A DNA stretch of 64,000 nucleotides, from NCBI RefSeq assembly GCF_027622875.1, contig NZ_JAPZVP010000004.1:142217-206216 (forward strand), given 5' to 3'. Below the pieces are notes generated by a model. It was given only the letters and a program-made list of their open reading frames with translations, was not told the origin of the DNA and searched no databases. How positions within the stretch are numbered: the stretch's first letter is position 1; the number at the start of each line of letters is the position of its first letter. Positions 52,531 through 60,860 of the stretch are shown piece by piece. The position numbers were made by a program, and so were the translations under genes. Source of the stretch: Glycomyces luteolus (GTDB lineage: Bacteria > Actinomycetota > Actinomycetes > Mycobacteriales > Micromonosporaceae).

Positions 52531-53614
52531 AGGTCTTCCACGAGACCAGGGCGACGATCGCCGCGAACGCTGCGAGGAAGCCGATCTGCGGCAGGACCGC
52601 CGACGGGGGCTCGCCGTAGACCACGACCGACTGCAGCGCCTCGTTCAGGTACCGCATCGGCGAGAGGTACGAGATCGCCTGGACCCACTCGGGCGAGAGC
52701 GCCAGCGGGTAGAACGCGCCCGACACGAACGCCATCGGCATCGTCACCAGGTTGCTCAGCCCCGCCGCGGCCGGGCTCGTCTGCGCGATACCGCCGATGA
52801 CCACGCCGATCGCCAGGAACGCGAGCGTCCCGAGCAGCACCAGCGGCACCGCGAACCACGTCCACGCCGAGAGCCGCAGCCCGAAGCCCAGGGCCGCCAC
52901 CGCGAGGAAGATCGCGGTCTGCCCGACCGCGACCACGAGGTTCACCGAGATCTTCGCGCCCAGGAACGTGCGCACCGACGCAGGCGTGAGCCGCAGGCGC
53001 CGCAGCAGCTTGTCGCGCTTCCAGTCCACGATCGTGCCGGCCGCGCCGAACACGCCCGAGATCGCGACGCCCCAGGCCAGGATGCCCGGCGCGAGGTACT
53101 GGATCGGCCGCAGCGACCCGCCGTCGGCCTCCTCGACCTCGGTCTCCAGCACCGGCTCGCCCGGGGCCGCCGCCGAGAGGACCTCGACGTTCACGTCGTC
53201 GATGAGCGAGGCGAGCCTGCCCTCGGCGATCGCGCCGGAGGTCGAGTTCGTCGCCGACGGGTAGATCCGCACGGTCGCGCCGTCCTGGACCACCGCCGCG
53301 TCGGCGTCGCCGTCGCGCAGCATCGCCAGCGCTTCGTCGAGATCGCCGGCCTCGGTGACCGTGAACGCGTCCGGGTCGGCGCCGTCGAGCACGGCCACGT
53401 CGCCGACCGCGACGATCCGGGAGGCCGCGGTGTCGCCGGAACCGAACACGCTCGCCAGCAGCACCATGAACATCAGCGGGAGCAGGATCGTGAAGAAGAT
53501 CTGGCTGCGGTCGCGGATCCAGCCGCGCCCGAGCGCCTTGAACAGGCTCAGGTACGCCCGGCCCCCCGAGCGTTCGGTGCGCTCGGTGCGCACTTCGGCC
53601 GTATCGAGGCTCAT
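52511..53614 (-). CDS. ABC-2 transporter permease
   Basis: This 367-residue protein has one N-terminal membrane segment (FFTILLPLMFMVLLASVF), a large extracytoplasmic loop (~50-170), and five further segments. LLRRLRLTPAS marks the ABC-2 membrane domain. The pair with the ATPase gene upstream is an exporter of unknown substrate. The ATG overlaps the ATPase TGA (ATGA). Confidence 0.92.
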   Translation of the reverse strand: MSLDTAEVRTERTERSGGRAYLSLFKALGRGWIRDRSQIFFTILLPLMFMVLLASVFGSGDTAASRIVAVGDVAVLDGADPDAFTVTEAGDLDEALAMLRDGDADAAVVQDGATVRIYPSATNSTSGAIAEGRLASLIDDVNVEVLSAAAPGEPVLETEVEEADGGSLRPIQYLAPGILAWGVAISGVFGAAGTIVDWKRDKLLRRLRLTPASVRTFLGAKISVNLVVAVGQTAIFLAVAALGFGLRLSAWTWFAVPLVLLGTLAFLAIGVVIGGIAQTSPAAAGLSNLVTMPMAFVSGAFYPLALSPEWVQAISYLSPMRYLNEALQSVVVYGEPPSAVLPQIGFLAAFAAIVALVSWKTFKFDEL

Positions 53615-54528
53615 CCGCGCCACTCCCGTCCGGTCACGTGCAAGAAGACGTCTTCGAGGTTCGCCGTGCGCACCGACAGGCCCTCAAGGGCCCCGTCGGA
53701 GGCCAGCGCGGTCAAGAGCTTGCGCGGGTCGCGGGTCTCGAAGACGACCGCGGCCTCGTCCGCTGCCACGGGCTCTCCCGCCGCGAGCTCCTGGACGCGC
53801 TCGCCGCTGAGCTGCCCGGCGGCGACCGTGACCTTGGTGGGTGCGTCGAGGCCCTTCACGAAACCGGCGGGGGAGTCGACTGCCCGGATCCTGCCCGCGT
53901 CCATGATCGCGACCCGGTCGCAGAGCGCCTCGGCCTCCTCCATGTAGTGCGTCGTGAGCACCACGGTGCGGCCTTCGGCGTTGATGGAGCGCATGAGGTC
54001 CCACAGGTTGCGGCGCGCCTGCGGGTCGAGGGCCGCGGTCGGCTCGTCGAGGAACACCAGCTCGGGGTCGCCCACGAGCGCGCAGGCGATGGAGAGGCGC
54101 TGCTGCTGGCCGCCCGAGAGCTTCTCGCAGCGCACGTTCGCGTGCTCGGCGAGGCCCACCAGGTCGAGCATCTCGGCCGCGCGGGCCTTCGAGGCCCCGT
54201 ACAGCTCCGCGAACGTCTCGATCTGCTCGCGCGCGGTCAGGAACTCGAAGAACGCGGAGGCCTGGAGCTGCACACCGAGGCGGCCGGTCAGCTCGGGGGA
54301 GTGCGGCCACGGCGAGCGGCCGAGCAGGCGCACGGTCCCCGAATCGGGCTTGCGCAGGCCCTCGACGATCTCGAGGGTCGTGGTCTTCCCGGCCCCGTTG
54401 GGGCCGAGGATGCCGAAGAACTCGCCGCGCTCGACGCGGAAGCTCACGCCGTCGACCGCCCGGATCGCTCCGGTCCTGCGGCCGCGGTAGGTCTTGCGGA
54501 GGTCGGCGACCTCGATGGCGGCGTCCAT
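53611..54528 (-). CDS. ABC transporter ATP-binding protein
   Basis: This 305-residue ATPase has Walker [10 protein letters not shown], signature LSGGQQQRLSI and Walker B LVFLDEPTAALDP. It drives the ABC-2 permease encoded downstream. ATG start; 191 bp separate it from the divergent narK gene. Confidence 0.94.
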   Translation of the reverse strand: MDAAIEVADLRKTYRGRRTGAIRAVDGVSFRVERGEFFGILGPNGAGKTTTLEIVEGLRKPDSGTVRLLGRSPWPHSPELTGRLGVQLQASAFFEFLTAREQIETFAELYGASKARAAEMLDLVGLAEHANVRCEKLSGGQQQRLSIACALVGDPELVFLDEPTAALDPQARRNLWDLMRSINAEGRTVVLTTHYMEEAEALCDRVAIMDAGRIRAVDSPAGFVKGLDAPTKVTVAAGQLSGERVQELAAGEPVAADEAAVVFETRDPRKLLTALASDGALEGLSVRTANLEDVFLHVTGREWRG

Positions 54529-54636
54529 GGTCGTTAACGCTATGCCATCGGCCTTTGTGACCGGGTTCTCGCCTTACGGGAGTATGCGAACCGCGCACCT
54601 ACGCCCCCGGGCGCACCCCGACCTTTCACACCCTCC

Positions 54637-54674
54637 GTAACAGAACCGTGAGCCGAACTTCATCACCGAGGAAC
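54637..54674 (+). promoter_or_regulatory. Weak GlnR-box-like site before narK
   Basis: GTAAC-N6-GTGAG-N6-TTCAT-N6-GGAAC has the 11-bp spacing of GlnR boxes but only the outer elements fit well. Low confidence. Confidence 0.3.
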
Positions 54675-54719
54675 AGTCGTCGCACGTCCAGGCAATGACG
54701 CTCCGTGAATGTAGTGCGC

Positions 54720-56135
54720 ATGACAACGACTCTGACGCAAACGACGGCTGAGAAGCCGACCGGTGCCCGCAAGGGCTGGATCAGCGACTGGCGTCCCGAC
54801 GACGAGGCCTTCTGGCAGTCGACGGGGCGCAAGATCGCCAGGCGCAACCTGGTCTGGTCCGTCCTCGCCGAGCACCTGGGCTTCTCGGTCTGGGTGATGT
54901 TCAGCATCATCACCCCGTACCTGGCCGCCGCCGGCTACGACTTCACCGTCAGCCAGCTGTTCTGGCTCACGGCCGTGCCGAACCTCGTCGGCTCGTTCCT
55001 GCGCATCCCCTACACGGCCGCCGTGGCCGTCTTCGGCGGACGCAACTGGACCATCATCTCCGCGGCCCTGCTCATCATCCCGACCGCGCTGCTGGCCTAC
55101 TGCCTGATGACGCCGGGCACCCCGTACTGGCTGTTCATCGCCGCGGGCGTCACCGCCGGTTTCGGCGGCGGCAACTTCGCCTCCTCGATGGCGAACATCT
55201 CCTACTTCTACCCGGAGCGCCACCGCGGCTCCGCCCTCGGCATCAACGCCGCGGGCGGCAACATCGGCGTCCCGGCCGTCCAGTTCATCGGCCCGTTCGT
55301 GATCGCCCTCGGCGTCTTCGGCGCCTCCCAGGGCGTCAACCCCGCGGGCCAGCAGATCTGGCTGCACAACGTGCCGCTGCTGTGGCTGGTCCTCGGCGTC
55401 TTCGCCGCGGTCATGGCCTGGCGATTCATGGACAACCTGTCGGTCGCCCGCACCCCCATCAAGGAGCAGCTGCCCGCGCTGACGCGCCGCCACACCTGGA
55501 TCATGAGCGTCCTCTACATCGGCACGTTCGGTTCCTTCATCGGCTACTCCTTCGCGTTCCCGCTGGTCATCAAGATCGAATTCCCCGAGTTCCAGTCGCT
55601 GTGGATCGCCGCGCTCGGCCCGCTCGTCGGCTCGGTCGTGCGCCCCTTCGGCGGCTGGCTCGCCGACAAGCTGGGCGGCGCCCCCATCACGAGCACCGGG
55701 TTCATCCTCATGGGCGTCGGGGCGATGGGCGCGATCTGGGGCGTCAACATCGGTTCGTTCGCGCTGTTCTTCACCTCCTTCATGGTGCTGTTCCTCATGA
55801 GCGGCATCGCCAACGGCTCGACCTACCGGTCGATCCCGGCGATCTTCCAGGCCGAGGCCGCCGCCGCGGCCGGAGGCGAGGCCAGCGAGACCGATATCGT
55901 GAAGGCCAAGAAGCTCACCGCCGCCGCGCTCGGCTGGATCTCCGCCATCGGCGCCTTCGGCGGGTTCCTCATCAACCAGGGCTTCCGCATCGCCAACGAG
56001 CAGACCGGCTCGGTCGTCACCGCCATGTGGGTCTTCGTCGGCGGCTACGCCGTCTTCCTGGTCCTGAACTGGTGGTGCTACCAGCGCACCGTCTTCGTGG
56101 AGAAGGCCCCGAGCCTCGCCCACGCCAAGGTCTGA
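54720..56135 (+). CDS. narK: Nitrate/nitrite transporter NarK
   Basis: This 471-residue major facilitator protein has about 12 segments. Nitrate-porter motifs are GFGGGNFASSMANISYFYPERHRGSA and the later GGWLADKLGG. It probably imports nitrate for the reductase encoded next. The ATG is at 54720; GTG 54705 is an alternative. The gene ends at the hairpin at 56173-56209. Confidence 0.94.
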   Translation: MTTTLTQTTAEKPTGARKGWISDWRPDDEAFWQSTGRKIARRNLVWSVLAEHLGFSVWVMFSIITPYLAAAGYDFTVSQLFWLTAVPNLVGSFLRIPYTAAVAVFGGRNWTIISAALLIIPTALLAYCLMTPGTPYWLFIAAGVTAGFGGGNFASSMANISYFYPERHRGSALGINAAGGNIGVPAVQFIGPFVIALGVFGASQGVNPAGQQIWLHNVPLLWLVLGVFAAVMAWRFMDNLSVARTPIKEQLPALTRRHTWIMSVLYIGTFGSFIGYSFAFPLVIKIEFPEFQSLWIAALGPLVGSVVRPFGGWLADKLGGAPITSTGFILMGVGAMGAIWGVNIGSFALFFTSFMVLFLMSGIANGSTYRSIPAIFQAEAAAAAGGEASETDIVKAKKLTAAALGWISAIGAFGGFLINQGFRIANEQTGSVVTAMWVFVGGYAVFLVLNWWCYQRTVFVEKAPSLAHAKV

Positions 56136-56172
56136 CCCGAATCCAACCGCGGCAGAGTCGCCGTCGAGCCCC

Positions 56173-56209
56173 TGGCCCGCAATCGTCACTCAGCGACGAT
56201 TGCGGGCCA
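56173..56209 (+). terminator. Hairpin terminator after narK
   Basis: A perfect 15-bp stem (56173-56187 / 56195-56209) with a 7-nt loop between narK and nasA. Confidence 0.8.
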
Positions 56210-56221
56210 CTTAGCATTCCG

Positions 56222-56248
56222 GAAACATTGCTCACGTGACGTCGAAAC
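56222..56248 (+). promoter_or_regulatory. GlnR-box-like site before nasA
   Basis: Two perfect GAAAC elements at 56222-56226 and 56244-56248 have the 22-bp period of GlnR boxes; the GTnAC element between them is poor. It lies just upstream of the nasA start, consistent with nitrogen control. Confidence 0.45.
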
Positions 56249-56270
56249 GACTCCCGGTCACACTCGCCGC

Positions 56271-58319
56271 ATGACCGTTCGCGCCGCCCTCCCCGTCCTC
56301 CGCACCGCCGACACCCACTGCCCGTACTGCGCGCTCCAGTGCGGCATGCGGCTCGAGGAGGACACCGACGGCAAGGTCACCGCCTCCCCCCGCGGCGGCG
56401 GCATGTGCAAGAAGGGCTGGACCTCGCCCGAGCTCCTCGACCACCCCGAACGGCTCACCACCCCCCTCCTGCACGGCGAGCCCGTCTCCTGGGAGACCGC
56501 CCTCGACCACGTCGCCGACCGCATCCGGACGATCCAGGCCGAGCACGGGAAGGACGCCGTCGGCGTCTTCGGCGGCGGCGGCCTCACCAACGAGAAGGTC
56601 TACCAGCTCGGCAAATGGACCCGCCTCGCCTTGGGCAGCAAGCACATCGACTACAACGGCCGCTTCTGCATGTCCTCCGCGGCCGGGGCCCTCAACCGCT
56701 CCTTCGGCATCGACCGCGGCCTCCCCTTCCCGAAAGAGGACCTGCAGGACGCCGACGTGATCGTCCTCGTCGGCGCCAACCCGGCCGAGACCATGCCGCC
56801 GCTCATGCGGTTCCTCACCGGCGCCGAGCTCATCGTCATCGACCCCCGCCGCACCGCCACCGCCGAGCAGGCCCAGCTGCACCTCCAGCCCGCCCCCGGC
56901 ACCGACCTCGCGCTGGCGAACGGGCTCCTGCACATCGCGATCGAGCAGGGCTACCTCGACCACGACTACATCAAGGGCCACACGAACGGCTTCGACGAGG
57001 TCCGCCAGACCGTCGCCGGCTACTGGCCCGCGTTCGTCGAGCGCATCACCGGCGTCTCCGTGCCCGACCTGTACGCGGCCGCGCGCCTCATGGCCGGCAA
57101 GAAGACCGCGATCCTCACCGCCCGCGGCTCCGAGCAGCACGCCAAAGGCGTCGACACCGTCACCGCCTGGATCAACCTCGCCCTCGCGCTCGGCCTCCCC
57201 GGCAAGCCCAGCTCCGGCTACGGCTGCATCACCGGCCAGGGCAACGGCCAAGGCGGCCGCGAGCACGGCCAGAAGGCCGACCAGCTCCCCGGCTACCGCA
57301 TGATCACCGACCCAGCCGCGCGCGAGCACGTCGCCGCGGTCTGGGGCGTCGACCCCGAAACCCTTCCGGGCGCGGGCGTCTCCGCCGTCGAACTGCTGCG
57401 CAAATGCGGCGACGAAGTCAAGATGCTGTTCGTGCTCGGCTCCAACCCGGTCGTCTCGGCCCCCCGCGCCGCCCGCGTCGCCGACCGCCTCAAGGACCTC
57501 GACTGCCTCGTCTCGTTCGACTTCGTCATGTCCGAGACCGCCCGCCTCGCCGAAGTGGTCCTCCCGGTCACGCAGTGGGCCGAAGAGGACGGCACCATGA
57601 CCAACCTCGAGGGCCGCATCATCCGCCGCAAGTCCCTGCGCGGCGCCCCCGACGGCGTCCACTCCGACCTGTGGATCATGAAGGAGCTCGCCGCGCGCCT
57701 CGACGCCCCCGGCGCCTACTCGACCGATCCCGAGGAGATCTTCGAGGAACTCGGCCGCGCCTCCGCCGGCGGCAAAGCCGACTACTCCGGCGTCTCCTAT
57801 GAGCGCCTTGAGGACCGCACGTTCCAGTGGCCCGTCCCCAGCCCCGACCACGACGGCACCCCGCGCATGTTCGCCGACTTCAAGTTCCCCACCCCCGACG
57901 GCCGCGCCAAGTTCATCGCCGTCGACCACCGCCACCCCGCCGAACGCCGCGACCGCTCCTACCCCCTGTACCTCACCACCGGCCGGGTCCTCACCCAATA
58001 CCAGTCGGGCGCGCAGACCCGCCTCATCGAGTCCCTCGACGGACCCGACAGCGAGCAGTTCCTGCAGATCCACCCCGACACCGCGGTGCGCCACGGCATC
58101 GGCGAAGGGGACTGGGTCCGCATCACCTCCCGGCGCGGCTCCTACACGGCCCCCGCGCGGCTGACCACCGACATCCGGCCGGACACCGTCTTCAGCCCCT
58201 TCCACTTCCCCGGCGCGGCCAACGCCAACGCCGCCGTCTCGGACGTGCTCGACCCGATCAGCCGCATGCCCGAGTTCAAGGTCTGCGCCGTCAAGATCGC
58301 CCCGGCCGCGAAGCCCTGA
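56271..58319 (+). CDS. nasA: Assimilatory nitrate reductase catalytic subunit
   Basis: This 682-residue molybdopterin oxidoreductase binds a 4Fe-4S cluster through C17, C20, C24 and C46 (CPYCALQC and GGGMCKKGW). It has the bis-MGD domains of the NasA/NarB type, for example YNGRFCMSSAAGALNRSFGID and GSNPVVSAP. Formate dehydrogenases share the fold, but the narK neighbour favours nitrate. It should convert nitrate to nitrite in the cytoplasm. ATG start. No nitrite reductase large subunit is in this window. Confidence 0.85.
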   Translation: MTVRAALPVLRTADTHCPYCALQCGMRLEEDTDGKVTASPRGGGMCKKGWTSPELLDHPERLTTPLLHGEPVSWETALDHVADRIRTIQAEHGKDAVGVFGGGGLTNEKVYQLGKWTRLALGSKHIDYNGRFCMSSAAGALNRSFGIDRGLPFPKEDLQDADVIVLVGANPAETMPPLMRFLTGAELIVIDPRRTATAEQAQLHLQPAPGTDLALANGLLHIAIEQGYLDHDYIKGHTNGFDEVRQTVAGYWPAFVERITGVSVPDLYAAARLMAGKKTAILTARGSEQHAKGVDTVTAWINLALALGLPGKPSSGYGCITGQGNGQGGREHGQKADQLPGYRMITDPAAREHVAAVWGVDPETLPGAGVSAVELLRKCGDEVKMLFVLGSNPVVSAPRAARVADRLKDLDCLVSFDFVMSETARLAEVVLPVTQWAEEDGTMTNLEGRIIRRKSLRGAPDGVHSDLWIMKELAARLDAPGAYSTDPEEIFEELGRASAGGKADYSGVSYERLEDRTFQWPVPSPDHDGTPRMFADFKFPTPDGRAKFIAVDHRHPAERRDRSYPLYLTTGRVLTQYQSGAQTRLIESLDGPDSEQFLQIHPDTAVRHGIGEGDWVRITSRRGSYTAPARLTTDIRPDTVFSPFHFPGAANANAAVSDVLDPISRMPEFKVCAVKIAPAAKP

Positions 58320-58322
58320 CCG

Positions 58323-58352
58323 CCGCACCCCTGACTTTCGGCAGGGGTGCGG
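58323..58352 (+). terminator. Hairpin terminator after nasA
   Basis: An 11-bp stem (58323-58333 / 58342-58352) with an 8-nt loop directly follows the nasA stop. Confidence 0.75.
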
Positions 58353-58432
58353 CCGCCGAAAACCGGTCTAAAGACCTACCCGAGTCCGGTCGAAATACCC
58401 AGGGCGGCAGCGATTCCAAGCGCCACAGTTGA

Positions 58433-58460
58433 TGGCGCGGGCCCGATCGGGCCCGCGCCA
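58433..58460. other. Perfect 28-bp palindrome before alpha/beta hydrolase gene
   Basis: Two 14-bp arms meet at 58446/58447 (core CCCGATCGGG). It ends 23 bp before the TTG of the hydrolase gene, so it may act as a second terminator for nasA or an operator or RNA hairpin for the hydrolase. Confidence 0.6.
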
Positions 58461-58483
58461 CCGACACCGATTGGAACGCGACG

Positions 58484-59635
58484 TTGCGACGCCAAGCGAA
58501 ACGATTCCTCCTCGGCGCGACCGCCCTCGCGGTCACCGCCGGAGCGACCGCAGCCGCCATCTCCACCGCGCAAGCCGAAACGACCGCACCCGAAACCGCC
58601 GCAGCGCTGGCCATCCCCGAACCCGGCGGCGAGTTCGCCACCGGCACCACGCAACTCCACCTCGTCGACGAGAACCGCCCGGACGTCTGGGTCTCCGACG
58701 AGGACCGGGAGCTCATGGTCAGCTTGTGGTACCCGACCGCCGAGACTGAAGGCGCGACCGCGCCCTACATGACCGCCGCGGAGGGCGATCTGTTCGGCCA
58801 GCAGCTCAACCTGCCCGGCGAGCTCCTCGCCTCGGTCGAGACCAACTCGATCGCCGACGCCGAACCGCTCGCCGCGGACGAACCGCTCCCGCTCGTGATG
58901 CTCTCCCCGGGCCACTCGTTCCCGCGCGCCACGCTCACCGGCATGGCGGAAGAACTCGCGAGCCAGGGCTACGCGGTGGCCGCCGTCGGCCACACCTACG
59001 AAGCCCCGATCACCTTCCCCGACGGCCGCACGACCGAGTGCCTCACCTGCCAGCAGGAAGACCTCGACGACCGGACGCTGGTGACGAACCGCGCCGAGGA
59101 CCTGTCCTTCGTTCTCGACGAACTCACCGAGCCGGCGGCGGAAGACTCGGCGATGCCCGAGGGGCTCAGCATCGACGCCGATCACGTCGTCGTGGGCGGC
59201 CATTCGATCGGCGGCGCGAGCAGCCACCGCGCCATGCACGCCGACGACCGCTTCGACGCCGGCTTCAACCTCGACGGCACCTTCTTCGCGCTCGACCCGC
59301 ACCGGCTCGACCGCCCGTTCATGATGGTCGGCGGCGGCGACGACCACGGCTCGCCCGGCCAGGACGACACCTGGGACAAGGCCTGGAAGAAGCTCGACGG
59401 CTGGAAGCGCTGGATCACCGTCGCCGGCACCACCCACAGCTCCATGACCGACTTCGGACCGCTCGGCGAACAGGCCGGCCTCAACCAGGACGACCTCGAC
59501 GGCAACCGCAGCAACGAGATCGCCCGCGCCCTCGTCACGAGCTTCGCCGACACCCACCTCAGAGGCGACCAAGAAGCCCCCGTCATCGACGCCCCGAACG
59601 ACGACTGGCCGGAGCTCGTCTTCCACAACCCATAA
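58484..59635 (+). CDS. Secreted alpha/beta hydrolase
   Basis: This 383-residue protein has a signal peptide (RRQAKRFLLGATALAVTAGATAAA) and an alpha/beta hydrolase fold. The nucleophile elbow is GGHSIGGAS, the oxyanion region is LSPGHSFPRATL, and the last catalytic His is probably in AGTTHSSMTDF. Platelet-activating-factor acetylhydrolase and chlorophyllase-like esterases have this layout; the substrate is unknown. It has a TTG start with no strong ribosome site. Three Cys are visible (one before TCQQE). Confidence 0.75.
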   Translation: MRRQAKRFLLGATALAVTAGATAAAISTAQAETTAPETAAALAIPEPGGEFATGTTQLHLVDENRPDVWVSDEDRELMVSLWYPTAETEGATAPYMTAAEGDLFGQQLNLPGELLASVETNSIADAEPLAADEPLPLVMLSPGHSFPRATLTGMAEELASQGYAVAAVGHTYEAPITFPDGRTTECLTCQQEDLDDRTLVTNRAEDLSFVLDELTEPAAEDSAMPEGLSIDADHVVVGGHSIGGASSHRAMHADDRFDAGFNLDGTFFALDPHRLDRPFMMVGGGDDHGSPGQDDTWDKAWKKLDGWKRWITVAGTTHSSMTDFGPLGEQAGLNQDDLDGNRSNEIARALVTSFADTHLRGDQEAPVIDAPNDDWPELVFHNP

Positions 59636-59653
59636 CCAGCGCAAGGAAACCGA

Positions 59654-59684
59654 AAGCCCGGCCGCGCTTTGCGCGGCCGGGCTT
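59654..59684. terminator. Bidirectional hairpin terminator
   Basis: A perfect 14-bp stem (59654-59667 / 59671-59684) with loop TTT between the convergent hydrolase and PIN-domain genes. Confidence 0.8.
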
Positions 59685-60094
59685 CACGGCGGCTTGATCT
59701 CGAAATGCGTGCAGTGTCTGGGGCGAACGACGTTGAAGTACCGAAGGTCGACAGTTGCGACGGTGGAGATACTCAGACGCTCGGCGGCGGCGGCGACCGA
59801 TGCATCGGCGGTACCCAGTGGAAGATTGCTGTAGACGCTGGTGAGTTGCGCGATGCGAAGCCAATCCGACCGATGCACCGGCTCGACTGCGAAGGCACCG
59901 GATGCGAGATCGCCGAGGAACCGCACTTCCGTCTCGGTGCCGAGCCGTGTGGCCGCCAGGTAGGCGACTTCCGCGATGACGAGGGTGGGGACGACGAGGG
60001 CGCCCGGGTGGTTCTCGAGGAGGTCGAGGCATGCTTCGTGATGTTTGTCGTCGGCATCGAGATAGGCGTACAGCGGACCTGCGTCAACGACGAT
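59684..60094 (-). CDS. PIN-domain (VapC-like) protein without a canonical start codon
   Basis: The frame 60094-59684 (136 codons) encodes a complete-looking PIN nuclease fold. There is Asp in VVDAGPLYAY, Glu in VIAEVAYLAA, Asp in LGTADASVAAAAERL and Asp in VATVDLRYFN. Upstream the frame meets a TAG at 60121-60119, and no ATG, GTG or TTG lies between that stop and the first Asp. The gene must use a rare start such as ATC, be translated by re-initiation from the DUF1349 gene 35 bp upstream, or be broken. A GTG at 59926 would give only the C-terminal half. No antitoxin gene is adjacent. Confidence 0.6.
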   Translation of the reverse strand: MVVDAGPLYAYLDADDKHHEACLDLLENHPGALVVPTLVIAEVAYLAATRLGTETEVRFLGDLASGAFAVEPVHRSDWLRIAQLTSVYSNLPLGTADASVAAAAERLSISTVATVDLRYFNVVRPRHCTHFEIKPP

Positions 60095-60129
60095 GCTTTG
60101 GGCGGCCGGTCCAGGGCGCTATTGGCTGG

Positions 60130-60741
60130 TCAGGATCCGTTGCGGAGCTCGGCCAGGGTCTCCTGCTTGAAGGCGATATCGGTGAACTGGGCTTTGCAGC
60201 CCTGGCCCTCGGGGGCTTGGACGCCGAAGCCGGCCTTGATCGGGGCGTCGATTCCGAAGCCGAAGCAGCGCACGAACTCCCAGCGCTCGCCGTCGGAGGA
60301 CGCGTGGAAGACGAAGCCTTCGCCGACGCGGCTGACGCGCATCCAGACCGTGTCGCCCTCGACGTTCCAGGCGTTGGCGTCGTCGGAGATGCCTCGGGTG
60401 ACGACCGAGACCACCATGCCCTGCTCGTCGGGCGAGTACTCGAAGCACAGCTTCGACCAGTGGCTCTCGTCCGCGAGGAGGAAGAGGGTCCCCGCGTCGT
60501 ACGTGCCGTTGAAGTCCACGGTGATGCGGGCGCTGAACTGCCAGTCGCCCGCAGGCGGTTCGCCGAGGAGGCGGGCGCCGTTGGACGGGGCGTGGAGGGC
60601 GGGAGCGGGGGCGTAGACGTACCAGTCGGTGCCGGGCGCGGCGGTGGCTTCGAGACCCGCGTCGGTGACCTGCCAGCTCGGCGGCTCGACGGCGTCTTCC
60701 CAGTCGAGGGGGAAGGGAAGGGCGGGGAGGTTGACTGTCAT
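60130..60741 (-). CDS. DUF1349-family protein
   Basis: This 203-residue cytoplasmic protein of the concanavalin-A-like lectin/glucanase fold has the family motifs DWYVYAP, FSARITVDFNGTYDAGTLFL, WSKLCFEYS and WMRVSRVGEGFVFHASSDG. Related proteins may bind or act on sugars, but a function is not established. ATG start. The gene ends just before the PIN-domain frame. Confidence 0.88.
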   Translation of the reverse strand: MTVNLPALPFPLDWEDAVEPPSWQVTDAGLEATAAPGTDWYVYAPAPALHAPSNGARLLGEPPAGDWQFSARITVDFNGTYDAGTLFLLADESHWSKLCFEYSPDEQGMVVSVVTRGISDDANAWNVEGDTVWMRVSRVGEGFVFHASSDGERWEFVRCFGFGIDAPIKAGFGVQAPEGQGCKAQFTDIAFKQETLAELRNGS

Positions 60742-60860
60742 GCGGTCAGCCTAGCGGCGTGCGGGAGCGTCGCTACTTCTTTGTTCGACCGTCGAGAAAA
60801 GGGGAGGAGCGGCATCCTCAAGGGGGCGTTGAGCGTCGAGGGCGGGCCGAGCCCCGGGCA

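Noticed and set aside
54637-54674. A confident GlnR box before narK
   Set aside because: Only two of the four elements fit, so it is kept only as a low-confidence feature.
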